Assembly: GCF_038070005.1 (NCBI RefSeq)
Contig: NZ_JBBPCO010000011.1
Location: forward strand, 1-64,000
Length of the DNA: 64,000 nucleotides
Direction of reading: 5' to 3'
DNA from: Thermithiobacillus plumbiphilus
Lineage (GTDB): Bacteria > Pseudomonadota > Gammaproteobacteria > Acidithiobacillales > Thermithiobacillaceae
Part shown: positions 16,842 to 28,368 of the stretch, piece by piece
How the letters are laid out: every line of letters starts with the position of its first letter
Position numbering within the stretch: the first letter of the stretch is position 1
Position numbers and translations under genes: made by a program
The notes under the pieces: generated by a model
Seen by the model: only the letters and a program-made list of their open reading frames with translations
What the model was told of the DNA's origin: nothing
The model's database searches: none

Positions 16842-18833
16842 TTAGCCTTGGACAATCAGGAAATAAGTCATCAGTGCAAACAATCCGATGATCATGGCGA
16901 ATGCGTAGTGATAGATGTAACCCGTCTGCATCTGCCTGAGCAACATCGCCGCGCGCCCCACCATACGCGCCGTGCCATTGACCAATGTACCATCGATGAT
17001 GCGAATGTCCCCGATGCGCCAGAGCAGCCGACCGGTCCCCAGCGCACCGCCAGCGAAAACATAGCTGTTGAATTCATCTGCCCAGTATTTCTTGTCCAGC
17101 ATGCGGTAAATCGGGGCAAAGGCCTGGGCAATGTATGCCGGAATATCGGGTCGACGCAGATAGAAGAAGGCGGACAGTCCAATGCCCCCGAGCGCCAGCC
17201 AGAGCGGCAGGTTTATGAACCCATGCTCGATGAACTGGATGACGCCGTGCCATTCTTCCGCCATATGCGCCAGTGCCGGATGTTCTGGTGAGACATAGGT
17301 AGCCGTTTTCATGAACTCCCCGAACAGCATCGGCTCGATGAACAGGAACCCGGCGACTACAGAGGGAATGGCCAGCAGAACCAGCGGTATGGTAATTACC
17401 CATGGCGATTCGTGCAGATGCTCACGGGTGTGCCTGTCCATGCGTCCTTCACCATGAAACACCAGGAAGAACATGCGGAAGGAGTAGAATGCAGTGAGGA
17501 AGACGCCCCCAAGGAGGGCAAGATGCGCAAAGCCGGCGCCCGGCAGATGAGACAGGCCGACCGCCTCGATGATGGCATCCTTGCTGAAGAACCCGGCAAA
17601 GGGCGGCACCCCTGCCAGTGCCAGCGAGCCAATCAGGGCTGTAATGTAGGTAATCGGCATGTACTTGCGCAGGCCGCCCATCTTGCGGATGTCCTGCTCA
17701 TGATGCATGGCATGGATCACGGAACCCGCGGCCAGGAAGAGCAGGGCCTTGAAAAAGGCATGGGTCATCAGATGGAATACACTGGCGGCATAGGCCGAGG
17801 CGCCCAGGGCGGTGGTCATGTAACCCAGCTGTGACAGCGTGGAATAGGCCACCACCCGCTTGATGTCGTTCTGCACCAGGCCCACCAGCGCCATGCTCAG
17901 CGCCGTGATGGCACCGATGATCATGACCACATTGAGCGCTGTTGCCGAAAGCTCGTAGATCGGCGACATCCGCGCCACCATGAAAATGCCGGCGGTCACC
18001 ATCGTGGCGGCGTGGATCAGGGCGGAAATCGGGGTCGGGCCTTCCATGGAATCCGGCAGCCAGACATGCAGGGGCACCTGGGCGGACTTGCCCATGGCGC
18101 CGATGAAGAGCATCAGTGCGATCCAGGTCATCAGGCTCCAGTCTACGCCTGGGATGACCGGTATCGTGGCATTTGGCACCTGGGCGACCTGGGCAAACAC
18201 CTCGGCATAGTCCAGGCTGCCGAAATACGTGTAGATCGTGGCGATGCCGATCAAGAAGCCGAAATCGCCGACGCGATTGACCAGGAAGGCCTTCAGGTTG
18301 GCATAGATTGCACTTTCCTTGGTGTACCAGAATCCGATCAGGAGATAGGAAACCAGACCCACGGCTTCCCAGCCGAAGAAAAGCTGCAGGAAATTATTGC
18401 TCATCACCAGCATCAGCATGGCGAAGGTAAAGAGCGCGATATAGCTGAAGAAACGGGCATAGCCCGGATCATCATGCATGTAGCCAATGGTATAGACATG
18501 CACGCACAGGGACACGAAGGTCACCACCACCATCATCATCGCGGTCAGCTGATCGATCTGAAAGCCAATATAGGCATTCACCTGGCCGACATTTCCCCAC
18601 TGATAGATATTGCCATAAAAGGTATGGCCTGCCAGGACATCGAAGAGGACGAATACGGACAGCAGCAGGGACACTGCCACGCCGATGATCGGGCCCCAGT
18701 GGGCGCTTTCCTTGAGCTTCCAGCCGAACAGACCTGCTATCAGGCCACCAATCAGGGGAGCCAGCGGCACCGCCAGATAGATCGAGCGGGCTGGAAACAT
18801 ATAAAGCCAGTCCAGAATCGCGGGCATGTTCAT
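16842..18833 (-). CDS. nuoL: NADH-quinone oxidoreductase subunit L
   Basis: The protein has 663 residues. It is the most distal antiporter-like subunit of complex I, which in the family ends in a long lateral helix. Signature regions are FFGWEAVGLVSYLLIGFWYT, PLHVWLPDSMEGPTPISALI and the KRVVAYSTLSQLGYM helix. GAGAGG precedes ATG 18833. nuoK ends 2 bp upstream. Confidence 0.97.
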   Translation of the reverse strand: MNMPAILDWLYMFPARSIYLAVPLAPLIGGLIAGLFGWKLKESAHWGPIIGVAVSLLLSVFVLFDVLAGHTFYGNIYQWGNVGQVNAYIGFQIDQLTAMMMVVVTFVSLCVHVYTIGYMHDDPGYARFFSYIALFTFAMLMLVMSNNFLQLFFGWEAVGLVSYLLIGFWYTKESAIYANLKAFLVNRVGDFGFLIGIATIYTYFGSLDYAEVFAQVAQVPNATIPVIPGVDWSLMTWIALMLFIGAMGKSAQVPLHVWLPDSMEGPTPISALIHAATMVTAGIFMVARMSPIYELSATALNVVMIIGAITALSMALVGLVQNDIKRVVAYSTLSQLGYMTTALGASAYAASVFHLMTHAFFKALLFLAAGSVIHAMHHEQDIRKMGGLRKYMPITYITALIGSLALAGVPPFAGFFSKDAIIEAVGLSHLPGAGFAHLALLGGVFLTAFYSFRMFFLVFHGEGRMDRHTREHLHESPWVITIPLVLLAIPSVVAGFLFIEPMLFGEFMKTATYVSPEHPALAHMAEEWHGVIQFIEHGFINLPLWLALGGIGLSAFFYLRRPDIPAYIAQAFAPIYRMLDKKYWADEFNSYVFAGGALGTGRLLWRIGDIRIIDGTLVNGTARMVGRAAMLLRQMQTGYIYHYAFAMIIGLFALMTYFLIVQG

Positions 18834-18835
18834 GA

Positions 18836-19141
18836 TTATCCTCTCAGGCTATCGATATCTTCGACATTGATGGTCTGACGATTCCGGAAGTAAACGACCA
18901 GAATGGCCAGACCTATGGCCGCCTCAGCGGCAGCCACTGTCAGAATGAAGAAGACGAACACCTGCCCGGACAGATCCTGCAGATAGTGCGAAAAGGCAAC
19001 CAGATTCAGATTGACCGACAGCAGCATCAGTTCGATCGCCATCAGAAGAATGATGACATTCTTCCGATTGAGGAAAATGCCAACCACGCTCAGGGCGAAC
19101 AGGACTGCCGCAAGAATGAGATAATGCGATAGCGGAACCAC
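18836..19141 (-). CDS. nuoK: NADH-quinone oxidoreductase subunit K
   Basis: The protein has 101 residues and three membrane helices. The two buried carboxylates expected in the second and third helices are present ([20 protein letters not shown] and [20 protein letters not shown]). It belongs to the membrane arm of complex I next to NuoJ and NuoA. The size is standard. Confidence 0.97.
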   Translation of the reverse strand: MVPLSHYLILAAVLFALSVVGIFLNRKNVIILLMAIELMLLSVNLNLVAFSHYLQDLSGQVFVFFILTVAAAEAAIGLAILVVYFRNRQTINVEDIDSLRG

Positions 19142-19177
19142 GGAAATCCCCTTTTTGCAAATCAGAATCGATGACGG

Positions 19178-19783
19178 CTACTGCCGGTTCTCGGATTTTA
19201 TATTGACCAGTTCGACACGATCGGCCCGTTTGATATGCAGCTGTTCTTCCGGACGCTGATATTTGGTTTCCGGGCGGCGCCGCATGGTCAGCGTAATGGC
19301 CGCCACGATGGCCACGAGCAGAATCAGTGCAGCAACTTCAAAGGGGTACACATAGGTGGTGTAGATCAGGCCACCGAGCGCCTTGGTGTTGCTATAGTCA
19401 GCCGGTGCCGCAGGGGGTGGCGGCAGGTTCCCCTCGCCGAAGCCGGAACCGGCCAGCAGCATCGACATTTCGACCACCATCACCAGCGCAAGCGCCGCAC
19501 CCAGCGGGAGGTAGTCGAGAAACCCCTCCCGCATGCGGGCTACATTGATATCCAGCATCATCACCACGAACAGGAACAGCACCATCACGGCACCGACGTA
19601 GACCAGCACCAGGGTAATGGCTAGGAATTCCGCTTCCAGCAGCACGAACAGGCCTGCCGCGGTAAAAAAGGCCAGAACCAGATACAGGATTGCATGAACC
19701 GTATTACGTACCGTGATCACCATGCCGCCTGCAAACACCAGAATACCGGCAAAGGTATAAAAAATGAGCTGCTCCAGATCCAT
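19178..19783 (-). CDS. nuoJ: NADH-quinone oxidoreductase subunit J
   Basis: The protein has 201 residues and five predicted membrane segments. It is a membrane-arm subunit of complex I; the conserved helix with LVLVYVGAVMVLFLFVVMML contains the pi-bulge region of the family. A hydrophilic tail of about 35 residues follows the last helix (RRRPETKYQRPEEQ). It lies between nuoI and nuoK. Confidence 0.97.
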   Translation of the reverse strand: MDLEQLIFYTFAGILVFAGGMVITVRNTVHAILYLVLAFFTAAGLFVLLEAEFLAITLVLVYVGAVMVLFLFVVMMLDINVARMREGFLDYLPLGAALALVMVVEMSMLLAGSGFGEGNLPPPPAAPADYSNTKALGGLIYTTYVYPFEVAALILLVAIVAAITLTMRRRPETKYQRPEEQLHIKRADRVELVNIKSENRQ

Positions 19784-19826
19784 GCAATTTCCTTATTCTG
19801 ATTCCGGCCTACACTCGGGCCCTTGA

Positions 19827-20318
19827 CTAGCGATAGCGGGCGTCCTCTGCCCGGTCACGCTCAAGATCCTTCTCATATCGATCGCCATTGGCGAGCAGCA
19901 TTGGCTTGGTGTAAATGAGATCACCGCGCTTCTCGCCATGGTAATCCAGTACCCGCGTTTCGACGATTGAATCCACCGGACAGGATTCCTCGCAGAAACC
20001 ACAGAAAATGCACTTTGTCAGGTCAATGTCATAACGGGTCGTCCGGCGGGTATTGTCCTCGCGAGCTTCGCTTTCGATCGTGATTGCCAAGGCCGGGCAC
20101 ACCGCTTCGCACAGTTTGCAGGCGATACAGCGCTCCTCGCCGTTGGGATAGCGGCGCAAGGCATGCAGCCCCCGAAAACGGGGTGACTGCGGTGTGCGTT
20201 CCTCTGGATACTGGATCGTGATCTTCCTGGCAAACAGGTGCTTGCCAGTCAGCATCAAGCCCCTGACCAGCTCAGTCAGGAAAAAAGTATCAAACAGTTG
20301 CTTTGAATTCATTCCCAC
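19827..20318 (-). CDS. nuoI: NADH-quinone oxidoreductase subunit I
   Basis: The protein has 163 residues. It is the ferredoxin-like subunit carrying the two [4Fe-4S] clusters N6a and N6b. Both motifs are complete: [12 protein letters not shown] and [12 protein letters not shown]. It forms the electron wire between NuoG and NuoB. The length is typical. It starts 27 bp after the nuoH stop. Confidence 0.98.
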   Translation of the reverse strand: MGMNSKQLFDTFFLTELVRGLMLTGKHLFARKITIQYPEERTPQSPRFRGLHALRRYPNGEERCIACKLCEAVCPALAITIESEAREDNTRRTTRYDIDLTKCIFCGFCEESCPVDSIVETRVLDYHGEKRGDLIYTKPMLLANGDRYEKDLERDRAEDARYR

Positions 20319-20345
20319 AGGAATCTCTCCTCAAGCGATCCACGC

Positions 20346-21377
20346 TTAATGGAAAAAGGCACGTAAAGGTGTTTGCTGGGCCGCTCCAACCACCAGGATC
20401 CAGACAATGGTGATAGGAATGAACACTTTCCAGCCAAGACGCATGATCTGGTCGTAACGGTAGCGGGGAAAGGTTGCCCGCAGCCACAGAAAGAAAAAGA
20501 GCAGGAATGCCACTTTCAGCATGAGCCAGATAAAACCTGGAATCAGGTTGAAAGGCATGAAATCCACGATCGGCAGCCAGCCACCCAGGAACATGATGGC
20601 CGCCAGCATGGCCACCAGGATCATATTGGCATATTCCGCCAGGAAGAACAGTGCAAAGGCAATGCCTGAATATTCGACATGGAAACCCGCCACGATTTCC
20701 GATTCGCCTTCCGCCACGTCGAAAGGTGCGCGGTTGGTCTCGGCCACGCCGGCGATGAAATAGATGATGAAGAACGGGAACAGAGGCAGCCAGTACCAGG
20801 ACCAGAACCCCCCACCCCGCTGCGCCTCGACGATATCACCGAGATTGAGGCTTTGCGCCGCCATCAGCACCCCAACCAGCGCGAACCCCATGGCAATCTC
20901 ATAGGCCACCATCTGGGCTGCGGAACGCATGGCGCCCAGGAATGCATACTTGGAGTTCGAGGCCCAGCCCGCGATGATGATGCCATAGACACCCATGCTG
21001 GTAATGGCAAGCACATACAGCAGACTGGCGTCGATGTCCGCCACCACCATGCCTTCCCCGAAGGGCACCACGGCCCAGGCCGCCAGGGCCGGCGCGATGG
21101 CCAGGATGGGCGCCAGCAGGAAGAGAAAGCGGCTGGCGTCGGTCGGAACGATGACTTCCTTCATCAGGAGCTTTATGCCGTCGGCAATCGGTTGCAGCCA
21201 TCCTTTCGGTCCGACGCGGTTGGGTCCCAGGCGCACCTGGATGTAACCAATCACCTTGCGCTCGGCATACGTAAGGTAAGCCACCGCGAGCATCAGCGGG
21301 CCGATGATGGCCACGATCTTGGCCGTGGTCCAGGCCAAGGGCTGCACATAGTTGATCATCCAGGCATTTTCGAACAT
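20346..21377 (-). CDS. nuoH: NADH-quinone oxidoreductase subunit H
   Basis: The protein has 343 residues from ATG 21377 ([12 protein letters not shown]). It is the membrane subunit at the quinone site of complex I, with eight or more helices. The loop [20 protein letters not shown] and the acidic region [16 protein letters not shown] are conserved quinone-chamber features. A further in-frame ATG seven codons upstream (21398) is possible; GAGAGGGG lies between the two starts and favours 21377. Confidence 0.96.
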   Translation of the reverse strand: MFENAWMINYVQPLAWTTAKIVAIIGPLMLAVAYLTYAERKVIGYIQVRLGPNRVGPKGWLQPIADGIKLLMKEVIVPTDASRFLFLLAPILAIAPALAAWAVVPFGEGMVVADIDASLLYVLAITSMGVYGIIIAGWASNSKYAFLGAMRSAAQMVAYEIAMGFALVGVLMAAQSLNLGDIVEAQRGGGFWSWYWLPLFPFFIIYFIAGVAETNRAPFDVAEGESEIVAGFHVEYSGIAFALFFLAEYANMILVAMLAAIMFLGGWLPIVDFMPFNLIPGFIWLMLKVAFLLFFFLWLRATFPRYRYDQIMRLGWKVFIPITIVWILVVGAAQQTPLRAFFH

Positions 21378-21487
21378 GTGCTTTCGCACCCCTCTCATTA
21401 TTGCTGTTTACAGGCACAGTCCTGCCAGCTGAACGCCAATCCCTCGCGGGTGCGTCCAGCCAGCCTTTGTCTCGAAATATACCGTGC

Positions 21488-23851
21488 TCAGGAACTCACT
21501 TCGACAGTGCCTGCCAGCGGACCGAGGCCTACCGTCTCCTCGTAACCGGCGGGGACGAATATACATCCTTCCGGGATGTCCTTGTTCAGGCGCAGGGGCA
21601 GACTGACAGTATACCCATCTCTGGACAGTTGCACCGTTTCCTTGCCGGCCAAGCCCAGAGAGCCGGCCTGAAGCGGTGACACTTCCACGTGCAACTCACC
21701 TTGCGCCAGTGCCAGCGGCCTGGAGCGCCTGACCAGGGGATCGGTACGGTAGATCGGCCAGGACCCGATGCGGCGCAAGCCTGACTGCATGGGCTCCGCG
21801 CCACTATCACCCTGGATTTCCGGCAGGCCGCCAGTGACCTGGCGCGGGATCTCAGCGACCATGCCACGCCAGAGTGCACCCACTTCTGCCACGTCGTTGA
21901 AGTCGAGCCCTGAAACGCCAAGCTGATTTCCAAGAACGCGCAGCACTTTCCAGCCTGGACGCGCCTCGCCTGCTGGTTTCACATTGGCGCGCAAGCTCTG
22001 CACCCTGCCCTCATTGTTGATCAGGGTGCCGGAGGTTTCCAGGAAGGATGTGACCGGCAGCAGCACGTCGGCATAGTCCATCAACTCGCCACCGAAGGTG
22101 GACAGGCCCACCACGAAGTCGGCGCCGGACAAGGCCATCCTTGCCTGGCGACCATCCCAGGCATCCAGACCCGGCTCGACATCCATCAACAGATAGGCCT
22201 TGAGCGGCGAACTGAGCATTTCATGGGCGTTCATGCCAACACCCGACGCCGGCTTGCCGCCGGGTAGCCGGTGCGGCACGCAGCCTGTCAGCCAGGCACC
22301 AGCACTATTGCCAAACTCGGCCAGATATCCCAGGCGGGCGCCCGTGATCCCGGCAATACGCGTTGCCATCCAGGTGATTTCAGCCGCCTGCGGATGCATC
22401 GTCACGTCGGTTCCCAGCAGGATCAGCGGCGATGCCACATCCTTCAGTGCCGCTGTGACCGTCTGGACCCGCTCGGCACTTGCGGGATCAGGCTGGAACC
22501 CGCTGAAGCCAGGCAGCCCGTCCAGAGCGCCTGGATCAAGCTGCTGGAGCACCTGCGCCAGCAGTTGCAGTTCACCGCCGACCTGAGCAGGCGTGAGCTG
22601 GAAGGCCGGATAGTTGAAATCGTAGCGACGGCCATTCAGGGCGATCACCTTGCCCCCGGCCAGGGCTGCCTTGCGAATCCGCAGGTTGGTGATTGGCTGC
22701 TGCTTGCGGGGGTTGGCACCCACCAGGAAGATCATGGACTCGGCCTGGAGATCCTCAAGACTCACATTGAGGGCCGGGAAGAGCGGTGCCTCGGGGTCTG
22801 CGCGGAAGTCCCGCTGGCTGAGCCGGTGATCGATGTTCGCGGTGCCCAGCCCGCGCGCGATGGCCTGGAACAGGAACAGTTCTTCCGTGGTCGCGCGCGG
22901 CGAGACCACGGCGCCGAGCTGCTCGGGACCATGTTTCGCCATGACCTGTTTCAGCCCTTCCGCGGCTGCCGAGAGTGCCTCCTCCCAGCTCACCGCACGC
23001 CATTCACCATGGTGCTTGACCATGGGCTGGGTCAGACGATCCTCGCTATCGAGGCCAGCATAGCTGAAACGGCCCTTGTCGCAGATCCAGCTCTCGTTCA
23101 CCGCCTCATTGTCCATCGGCAGGGTGCGCATGACCTTGGCGCCACGGCTGTCCACTTCCAGATTGCAACCGGTGGAGCACTCGGGGCAGATGCTGGGTCC
23201 ATGCTTCAGTTCCCAGGGTCGGGCGGTATAGCGGAAAGGCTTGCTGGTCAAGGCCCCCACCGGGCAGAGGTCGATCACATTGCCAATCAGTTCAGAAGTC
23301 AGGCTGCGCTCGATATAGGTGCCGATTTCCATGTGCTCGCCGCGGCCCGTGGCACCCAGCTCCATGATGCCGCCGACCTCCTGGCCAAAGCGCACGCAGC
23401 GGGTGCAATGGATGCAGCGGGTCATCTCGGTTTCGATCAAGGGCCCGATGTCCTTGTCCTTGACCACGCGCTTGAGCTCGGCATAGCGCGAGTGGCTGCC
23501 ACCGAAGCCTACTGCGAGGTCCTGCAGATCACACTCGCCGCCCTGATCACAGATGGGGCAGTCCAGGGGGTGATTGATGAGCAGGAACTCCATCACGCCT
23601 TTCTGCGCCTGCTTGCTCTTGCCGGACTTGGTGAACACCCGCATACCGTCCGCAACCGGCGTGGCACAGGCCGGCAGGGGTTTGGCCACCTTCTCCACCT
23701 CGACCAGACACATGCGGCAATTGGCCGCCACCGACAGCTTGGGGTGATAGCAGAAGTGGGGAATGTAGATATCCAGGGCCTTGGCGGCCTCGATGATGGT
23801 CGTTCCGGCCTCGACCTCTACAAAACTTCCATCAATTTCGATACGTGGCAT
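21488..23851 (-). CDS. nuoG: NADH-quinone oxidoreductase subunit G
   Basis: The protein has 787 residues. An N-terminal [2Fe-2S] domain (IPHFCYHPKLSVAANCRMCL and a later Cys) is followed by the His-Cys [4Fe-4S] site (NHPLDCPICDQGGECDLQD), a further [4Fe-4S] motif (TRCIHCTRCVRFG) and a molybdopterin-oxidoreductase-like domain from about residue 220 (CPECSTGCNLEVDSRG). It conducts electrons in the peripheral arm of complex I. The molybdopterin-type domain is structural in this family. Confidence 0.97.
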   Translation of the reverse strand: MPRIEIDGSFVEVEAGTTIIEAAKALDIYIPHFCYHPKLSVAANCRMCLVEVEKVAKPLPACATPVADGMRVFTKSGKSKQAQKGVMEFLLINHPLDCPICDQGGECDLQDLAVGFGGSHSRYAELKRVVKDKDIGPLIETEMTRCIHCTRCVRFGQEVGGIMELGATGRGEHMEIGTYIERSLTSELIGNVIDLCPVGALTSKPFRYTARPWELKHGPSICPECSTGCNLEVDSRGAKVMRTLPMDNEAVNESWICDKGRFSYAGLDSEDRLTQPMVKHHGEWRAVSWEEALSAAAEGLKQVMAKHGPEQLGAVVSPRATTEELFLFQAIARGLGTANIDHRLSQRDFRADPEAPLFPALNVSLEDLQAESMIFLVGANPRKQQPITNLRIRKAALAGGKVIALNGRRYDFNYPAFQLTPAQVGGELQLLAQVLQQLDPGALDGLPGFSGFQPDPASAERVQTVTAALKDVASPLILLGTDVTMHPQAAEITWMATRIAGITGARLGYLAEFGNSAGAWLTGCVPHRLPGGKPASGVGMNAHEMLSSPLKAYLLMDVEPGLDAWDGRQARMALSGADFVVGLSTFGGELMDYADVLLPVTSFLETSGTLINNEGRVQSLRANVKPAGEARPGWKVLRVLGNQLGVSGLDFNDVAEVGALWRGMVAEIPRQVTGGLPEIQGDSGAEPMQSGLRRIGSWPIYRTDPLVRRSRPLALAQGELHVEVSPLQAGSLGLAGKETVQLSRDGYTVSLPLRLNKDIPEGCIFVPAGYEETVGLGPLAGTVEVSS

Positions 23852-23865
23852 CTCGTTTCCTCGAA

Positions 23866-25134
23866 TTAGGACACCAGGCAGCGGCCGTGCTTGATGTGAT
23901 GCTCAAACTCGGCGCGAAAGTGCTTGATCGCACTGGCGACTGGTGCAACCGCCGCATCTCCCAGCGCGCAGATGGTGCGGCCCTCGATGTTGCTGCCCAT
24001 GTTCAGCAGCAGATCGAGATCCGCCTCCACGCCCTGGCCGTGTTCGATGCGACGCAGAACCCGGTAAAGCCAGCCGGTGCCCTCACGGCAGGGCGTGCAC
24101 TGCCCGCAGGATTCATCGTAATAGAATCGGGCCATGCGCTCGGCGGCGCGCACCATGCAGGTGGTATCGTCCATGACGATGACGGAACCCGCGCCCAGCA
24201 TGGAACCGGCCTTGGAGATCGAGTCATAGTCCATGTCGACCTCCATCATGATCTCGCCCGGGAGCACCGGGGTACTGGAACCGCCGGGGATGACCGCCTT
24301 GATTTTTCTGCCATCGCGCATGCCACCCGCCATGGCCAGCAGATCGCGAAACGGCGTGCCCATCGGCACTTCATAGTTGCCGGGTTTGTTCACATGCCCG
24401 GTCACCGAGAAAATCTTGGTGCCGCCGTTGTTGGGCTTGCCGAGATTCAGGAACCAGTCGCCGCCATGGCGAATGATATCCGGCACCGAGGCCAGGGTTT
24501 CGACGTTGTTGACCGTGGTCGGGCGGCCATACAGACCATAACTGGCCGGGAAAGGCGGCTTGAAGCGCGGCTGTCCCTTCTTGCCCTCCAGAGACTCGAT
24601 CAGGGCGGTTTCCTCGCCGCAGATGTAGGCGCCGGCCCCCCGGTGCGTGTACAGATCGAAACTGAAATCCGTGCCCAGGATGTTCTTGCCAAGATATCCG
24701 GCGGCATAGGCCTCGTCGATGGCCGCCTGGGTACGTTCCCAGGGCTCGTAGAACTCGCCACGGATGTAGATGTAGCCCGCATCCGCGCCGATGGCATAGG
24801 CAGCGATGGCCATGCCTTCCACCAGGCGATGGGGATCATAGCGCATGATGTCCCGGTCCTTGCAGGTACCGGGCTCGCCCTCATCGGCATTACACAGCAG
24901 ATACTTCGGATAGCCCACGCCCTTGGGCATGAAGCTCCACTTCAGGCCAGTCGGAAAACCCGCGCCGCCACGTCCGCGCAGGGCGGATTTCTTGACCTGA
25001 TTGATGATGTCTTCCGGTGGCATCTGCTTTTGCAGGATCATGCGCAGCATTTCGTAACCACCCGTACTGACATAGGTCGCGAGCGTATGGGGGTCCTTCA
25101 GGTGCAGATTTTGAAAGCAGACTAGATTTGACAC
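23866..25134 (-). CDS. nuoF: NADH-quinone oxidoreductase subunit F
   Basis: The protein has 422 residues. It binds NADH, FMN and the N3 [4Fe-4S] cluster and is the entry point of complex I. The glycine-rich nucleotide site ([18 protein letters not shown]), the FMN region ([17 protein letters not shown]) and the cluster motif [12 protein letters not shown] with a later Cys are present. It stands 8 bp after nuoE. Confidence 0.98.
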   Translation of the reverse strand: MSNLVCFQNLHLKDPHTLATYVSTGGYEMLRMILQKQMPPEDIINQVKKSALRGRGGAGFPTGLKWSFMPKGVGYPKYLLCNADEGEPGTCKDRDIMRYDPHRLVEGMAIAAYAIGADAGYIYIRGEFYEPWERTQAAIDEAYAAGYLGKNILGTDFSFDLYTHRGAGAYICGEETALIESLEGKKGQPRFKPPFPASYGLYGRPTTVNNVETLASVPDIIRHGGDWFLNLGKPNNGGTKIFSVTGHVNKPGNYEVPMGTPFRDLLAMAGGMRDGRKIKAVIPGGSSTPVLPGEIMMEVDMDYDSISKAGSMLGAGSVIVMDDTTCMVRAAERMARFYYDESCGQCTPCREGTGWLYRVLRRIEHGQGVEADLDLLLNMGSNIEGRTICALGDAAVAPVASAIKHFRAEFEHHIKHGRCLVS

Positions 25135-25142
25135 GGCAGGTC

Positions 25143-25613
25143 CTATTTTAGTCCGTCCAGGATTTCATCGATTTTGGCGGGTGTCAGGTTCTCGTGATAA
25201 ACATTGCCGATCTGCATCATCGGCGCCCCCACGCAGGATCCCAGACACTCCACTTCGCGCAGCGTGAAACGACCGTCCGGGGTCGTTTCACCAACCTCGA
25301 TACCAAGTTTCTCCCGAAAATAGTCCAGAATCCTGTCGGATCCGCAAAGCCAGCAGGACACGCTGCCACAGACATCGATGCGGTGACGTCCGATCGGCTT
25401 CAGTTCATAGTGATGGTAAAAGGTCGCGACCTCATAGACCTGAATGGGCTGCATACCCAGAAGCTCGGCGACATAGTCCATGGTATCGGTGGAAAGCCAG
25501 CCCAGTTCATCCTGGGCAATGCGCAGCGCGGCCATGACCGCCGACTGGGCGCGCTCCGGTGGATACTTGGCTTTCTCTTGTTCTATTGCCGCTAGTGCTT
25601 TGTCTGACAGCAT
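25143..25613 (-). CDS. nuoE: NADH-quinone oxidoreductase subunit E
   Basis: The protein has 156 residues with a thioredoxin-like fold and one [2Fe-2S] cluster (N1a). The four ligands can be placed in [14 protein letters not shown] and [13 protein letters not shown]. The helical N-terminus ([18 protein letters not shown]) is typical. It pairs with NuoF in the NADH-oxidising module. Confidence 0.97.
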   Translation of the reverse strand: MLSDKALAAIEQEKAKYPPERAQSAVMAALRIAQDELGWLSTDTMDYVAELLGMQPIQVYEVATFYHHYELKPIGRHRIDVCGSVSCWLCGSDRILDYFREKLGIEVGETTPDGRFTLREVECLGSCVGAPMMQIGNVYHENLTPAKIDEILDGLK

Positions 25614-25616
25614 ACC

Positions 25617-26870
25617 CTACCTATCTATTTCACCGAAAACGATGTCCTGGGTACCAATGATGGCAACCACGTCCGCAATCATGTGACCTCGCGACATTTC
25701 ATCGAGGGCCGCCAGATGCGGAAAGCCAGGGGCACGGATCTTCAGCCGATAAGGCTTGTTCGCCCCATCGGACACCAGGTAAATGCCGAACTCACCCTTC
25801 GGGTGTTCAACGGCGGCATATGCCTCCCCGGGAGGCGGGGCAAAGCCTTCCGTGAACAACTTGAAGTGATGGATGAGCGCCTCCATGCTTTCCTTCATGT
25901 TCTCGCGCGGCGGCGGTGCAACCTTGTAGTCACTCGTGATCACCGGGCCAGGATTCCTGCGCAGCCATTCCACACACTGTTTGACAATGCGGTTGCTCTG
26001 GCGGAACTCTTCCATGCGCACCAAGTAGCGGTCATAACAGTCGCCATTCTTGCCAATCGGGATGTCGAAATCCAGGCGATCATAGACCTCATAGGGCTGC
26101 TTGCGCCGCAGATCCCAGGCAATGCCGGAACCGCGCAGCATGGGACCGGTGAAACCAAGGTTCAGGGCACGTTCAGGCGAGACCACGCCAATCCCGACGG
26201 TACGCTGCTTCCAGATGCGGTTATCGGTGAGCAGGGTCTCATAATCATCGACGTAGGCCGGAAAACGGTTGGTGAAGTCCTCGATGAAGTCCAGCAGACT
26301 GCCCTGGCGGTTGGCGTTCAGTTCCTTGAGGCGTGCCGCGTCGCGGTAAGGAGATGGCTCATAGAGAGGCATGCGGTCCGGCAGATCGCGATAGACACCA
26401 CCAGGCCGGTAGTAGGCCGCGTGCATGCGCGCGCCACTCACCGCCTCGTACATGTCCATGAGATCCTCACGCTCGCGGAACGCATACAAAAAGACCGTCA
26501 TGGCACCGATGTCCAGAGCATGCGCCCCGAGCCACAGCAGATGGTTCAGGATGCGGGTCAGCTCGTCGAACATCACGCGGATATACTGGGCCCGCTCCGG
26601 TACCTCAAGGCCCAGGAGCTTCTCGATGGCCATCACATAGGCGTGCTCGTTGCACATCATCGACACATAATCCAGCCGGTCCATGTACGGAACACTCTGG
26701 ATATAGGTCTTGTGCTCGGCGAGCTTTTCCGTTGCCCGATGCAGGAGCCCGATATGGGGATCGGCCCGCTCGATGACCTCGCCATCCAGCTCCAGCACCA
26801 AACGTAACACGCCGTGCGCGGATGGGTGCTGCGGGCCAAAATTCAGGGTGTAGTTGCGGATTTCAGCCAT
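25617..26870 (-). CDS. nuoD: NADH-quinone oxidoreductase subunit D
   Basis: The protein has 417 residues. It is the 49-kDa subunit lining the quinone cavity and is related to NiFe hydrogenase large subunits. The quinone-contacting loop ([20 protein letters not shown]) is intact. nuoC and nuoD are separate genes here, unlike the fused form in enterobacteria. It overlaps nuoC by 8 bp. Confidence 0.98.
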   Translation of the reverse strand: MAEIRNYTLNFGPQHPSAHGVLRLVLELDGEVIERADPHIGLLHRATEKLAEHKTYIQSVPYMDRLDYVSMMCNEHAYVMAIEKLLGLEVPERAQYIRVMFDELTRILNHLLWLGAHALDIGAMTVFLYAFREREDLMDMYEAVSGARMHAAYYRPGGVYRDLPDRMPLYEPSPYRDAARLKELNANRQGSLLDFIEDFTNRFPAYVDDYETLLTDNRIWKQRTVGIGVVSPERALNLGFTGPMLRGSGIAWDLRRKQPYEVYDRLDFDIPIGKNGDCYDRYLVRMEEFRQSNRIVKQCVEWLRRNPGPVITSDYKVAPPPRENMKESMEALIHHFKLFTEGFAPPPGEAYAAVEHPKGEFGIYLVSDGANKPYRLKIRAPGFPHLAALDEMSRGHMIADVVAIIGTQDIVFGEIDR

Positions 26871-27462
26871 GTCGCTGCGGCTCCTCGCGGACGACCCGCG
26901 GAATCAGGTTTCGTTCTTCCAGCTTGGTAGGTTCATAGACCACGCGCTGACGATCCTGGTCATAGCGCATTTCCACATAACCCACCAGCGGGAAGTCCTT
27001 GCGGAATGGATGCCCCACAAAGCCGTAGTCCGTCAGAATGCGGCGCAGATCCGGGTGACCGTCGAAGATGATGCCATAAAGGTCGAAGGCCTCGCGCTCA
27101 TACCAGTTTGCGGCACTCCAGATGTCATTGACCGAATCCACCACTGGCGCATCATCCTCAAGGAAGACGCGCAGCCGGATTCGATGATTATGCTTTACGG
27201 AGAGGAGATGATAGACCACGGCATAGCGGGGCCCTTCCCAGACTCCCTCGCCGTATTCCAGGTAATCCACGCCACACAGATCGATCAGCTGCTCGAAGGC
27301 CAGGGCAGCATCGTCCCGCAGGATGCGACAGGTCTCAAGCAAGCCCTCCCGCGGCAGTTCAATGGTCAGCTCGCCCAGCGCAATCTTCGGGTTCAGTACC
27401 CGCTCACCCAGACCTTCCATGATCTGTACGAGCAAGTTATCGAGGTATTCACTCATTTTCAC
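26863..27462 (-). CDS. nuoC: NADH-quinone oxidoreductase subunit C
   Basis: The protein has 199 residues. It is the 30-kDa peripheral subunit of complex I. The conserved segment [20 protein letters not shown] followed by [20 protein letters not shown] identifies it. It has no cofactor. It directly follows nuoB, with no gap, and overlaps nuoD. Confidence 0.97.
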   Translation of the reverse strand: MKMSEYLDNLLVQIMEGLGERVLNPKIALGELTIELPREGLLETCRILRDDAALAFEQLIDLCGVDYLEYGEGVWEGPRYAVVYHLLSVKHNHRIRLRVFLEDDAPVVDSVNDIWSAANWYEREAFDLYGIIFDGHPDLRRILTDYGFVGHPFRKDFPLVGYVEMRYDQDRQRVVYEPTKLEERNLIPRVVREEPQRHG

Positions 27463-27939
27463 CTACCGGGCAATCGTATTGGTGCGCTTGATCTTGTTCT
27501 GCAACTGCACCAGGCCATACAGCAAGGCCTCCGCCGTAGGCGGGCAACCGGGCACATAGATATCCACCGGCACGATACGATCGCAACCACGCACCACAGC
27601 GTAGGAGTAGTGATAATATCCACCGCCATTGGCGCAGGAACCCATGGAGACGACCCAGCGTGGCTCGGCCATCTGGTCATAGACCTTGCGCAGGGCTGGC
27701 GCCATCTTGTTGACCAGGGTCCCTGCCACGATCATCACATCCGATTGTCTAGGACTTGGCCGAAAAACAATGCCAAAACGGTCCAGATCATAGCGGGAAG
27801 CACCAGCGTGCATCATTTCCACGGCGCAGCAGGCCAGCCCGAATGTCATGGGCCACAGGGAACCGGTGCGCGTCCAGTTGACCAGCTTGTCAACCGTGGT
27901 GGTCACCACACCTTTTTCAAGGATACCTTCTATTCCCAT
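27463..27939 (-). CDS. nuoB: NADH-quinone oxidoreductase subunit B
   Basis: The protein has 158 residues from ATG 27939, which has GGAG 7 bases upstream; an ATG seven codons earlier would lie deeper in nuoA. It carries cluster N2, the last [4Fe-4S] cluster before quinone: the tandem Cys pair in [11 protein letters not shown], and Cys in GSCANGG and VPGCPPT. The start overlaps the nuoA end by 10 bp. Confidence 0.97.
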   Translation of the reverse strand: MGIEGILEKGVVTTTVDKLVNWTRTGSLWPMTFGLACCAVEMMHAGASRYDLDRFGIVFRPSPRQSDVMIVAGTLVNKMAPALRKVYDQMAEPRWVVSMGSCANGGGYYHYSYAVVRGCDRIVPVDIYVPGCPPTAEALLYGLVQLQNKIKRTNTIAR

Positions 27940-28286
27940 TCCAGCGCTCCTTTCATCCATTCATAGATGAAGCCGATCACCAAGATGCCCAGAAAGACCA
28001 CCATGGCCAGAAAGCCCGGCAACCCTATTTCGTCGAGCACTACGGCCCAGGGAAAAAGAAAGGCGATTTCCAGGTCAAAGAGGATGAACAGAATGGCTAC
28101 GAGATAGTAACGCACATCGAACTTCATGCGGGCATCTTCAAACGCTTCGAACCCGCACTCATATGGCGACAGCTTTTCACTATCCGGCTTGTTGGGTGCA
28201 AGGATGAATCCCAGCACCAAGGGCACTACGCCGACCAGCAAGGCAATGATGATGAACACCAGTACCGGAAAGTAATTCTCTAGCAC
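27930..28286 (-). CDS. nuoA: NADH-quinone oxidoreductase subunit A, GTG start
   Basis: The protein has 118 residues and three membrane helices, with the conserved loop [20 protein letters not shown] and acidic helix [15 protein letters not shown] chose GTG 28286 because AGGAGG lies 6 bases upstream and the protein then begins [14 protein letters not shown] as in the family. An ATG further upstream (28400) would lie upstream of the predicted transcription start. It is the first gene of the nuo operon. Confidence 0.95.
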   Translation of the reverse strand: MLENYFPVLVFIIIALLVGVVPLVLGFILAPNKPDSEKLSPYECGFEAFEDARMKFDVRYYLVAILFILFDLEIAFLFPWAVVLDEIGLPGFLAMVVFLGILVIGFIYEWMKGALEWE

Positions 28287-28368
28287 CCCTGCCTCCTCTC
28301 TTTGAGCTATTCTCCCGGCCACATCGTCCTGTCCGGGCAGGCCCTGACTTGCTCGCGGGCAAAAAACC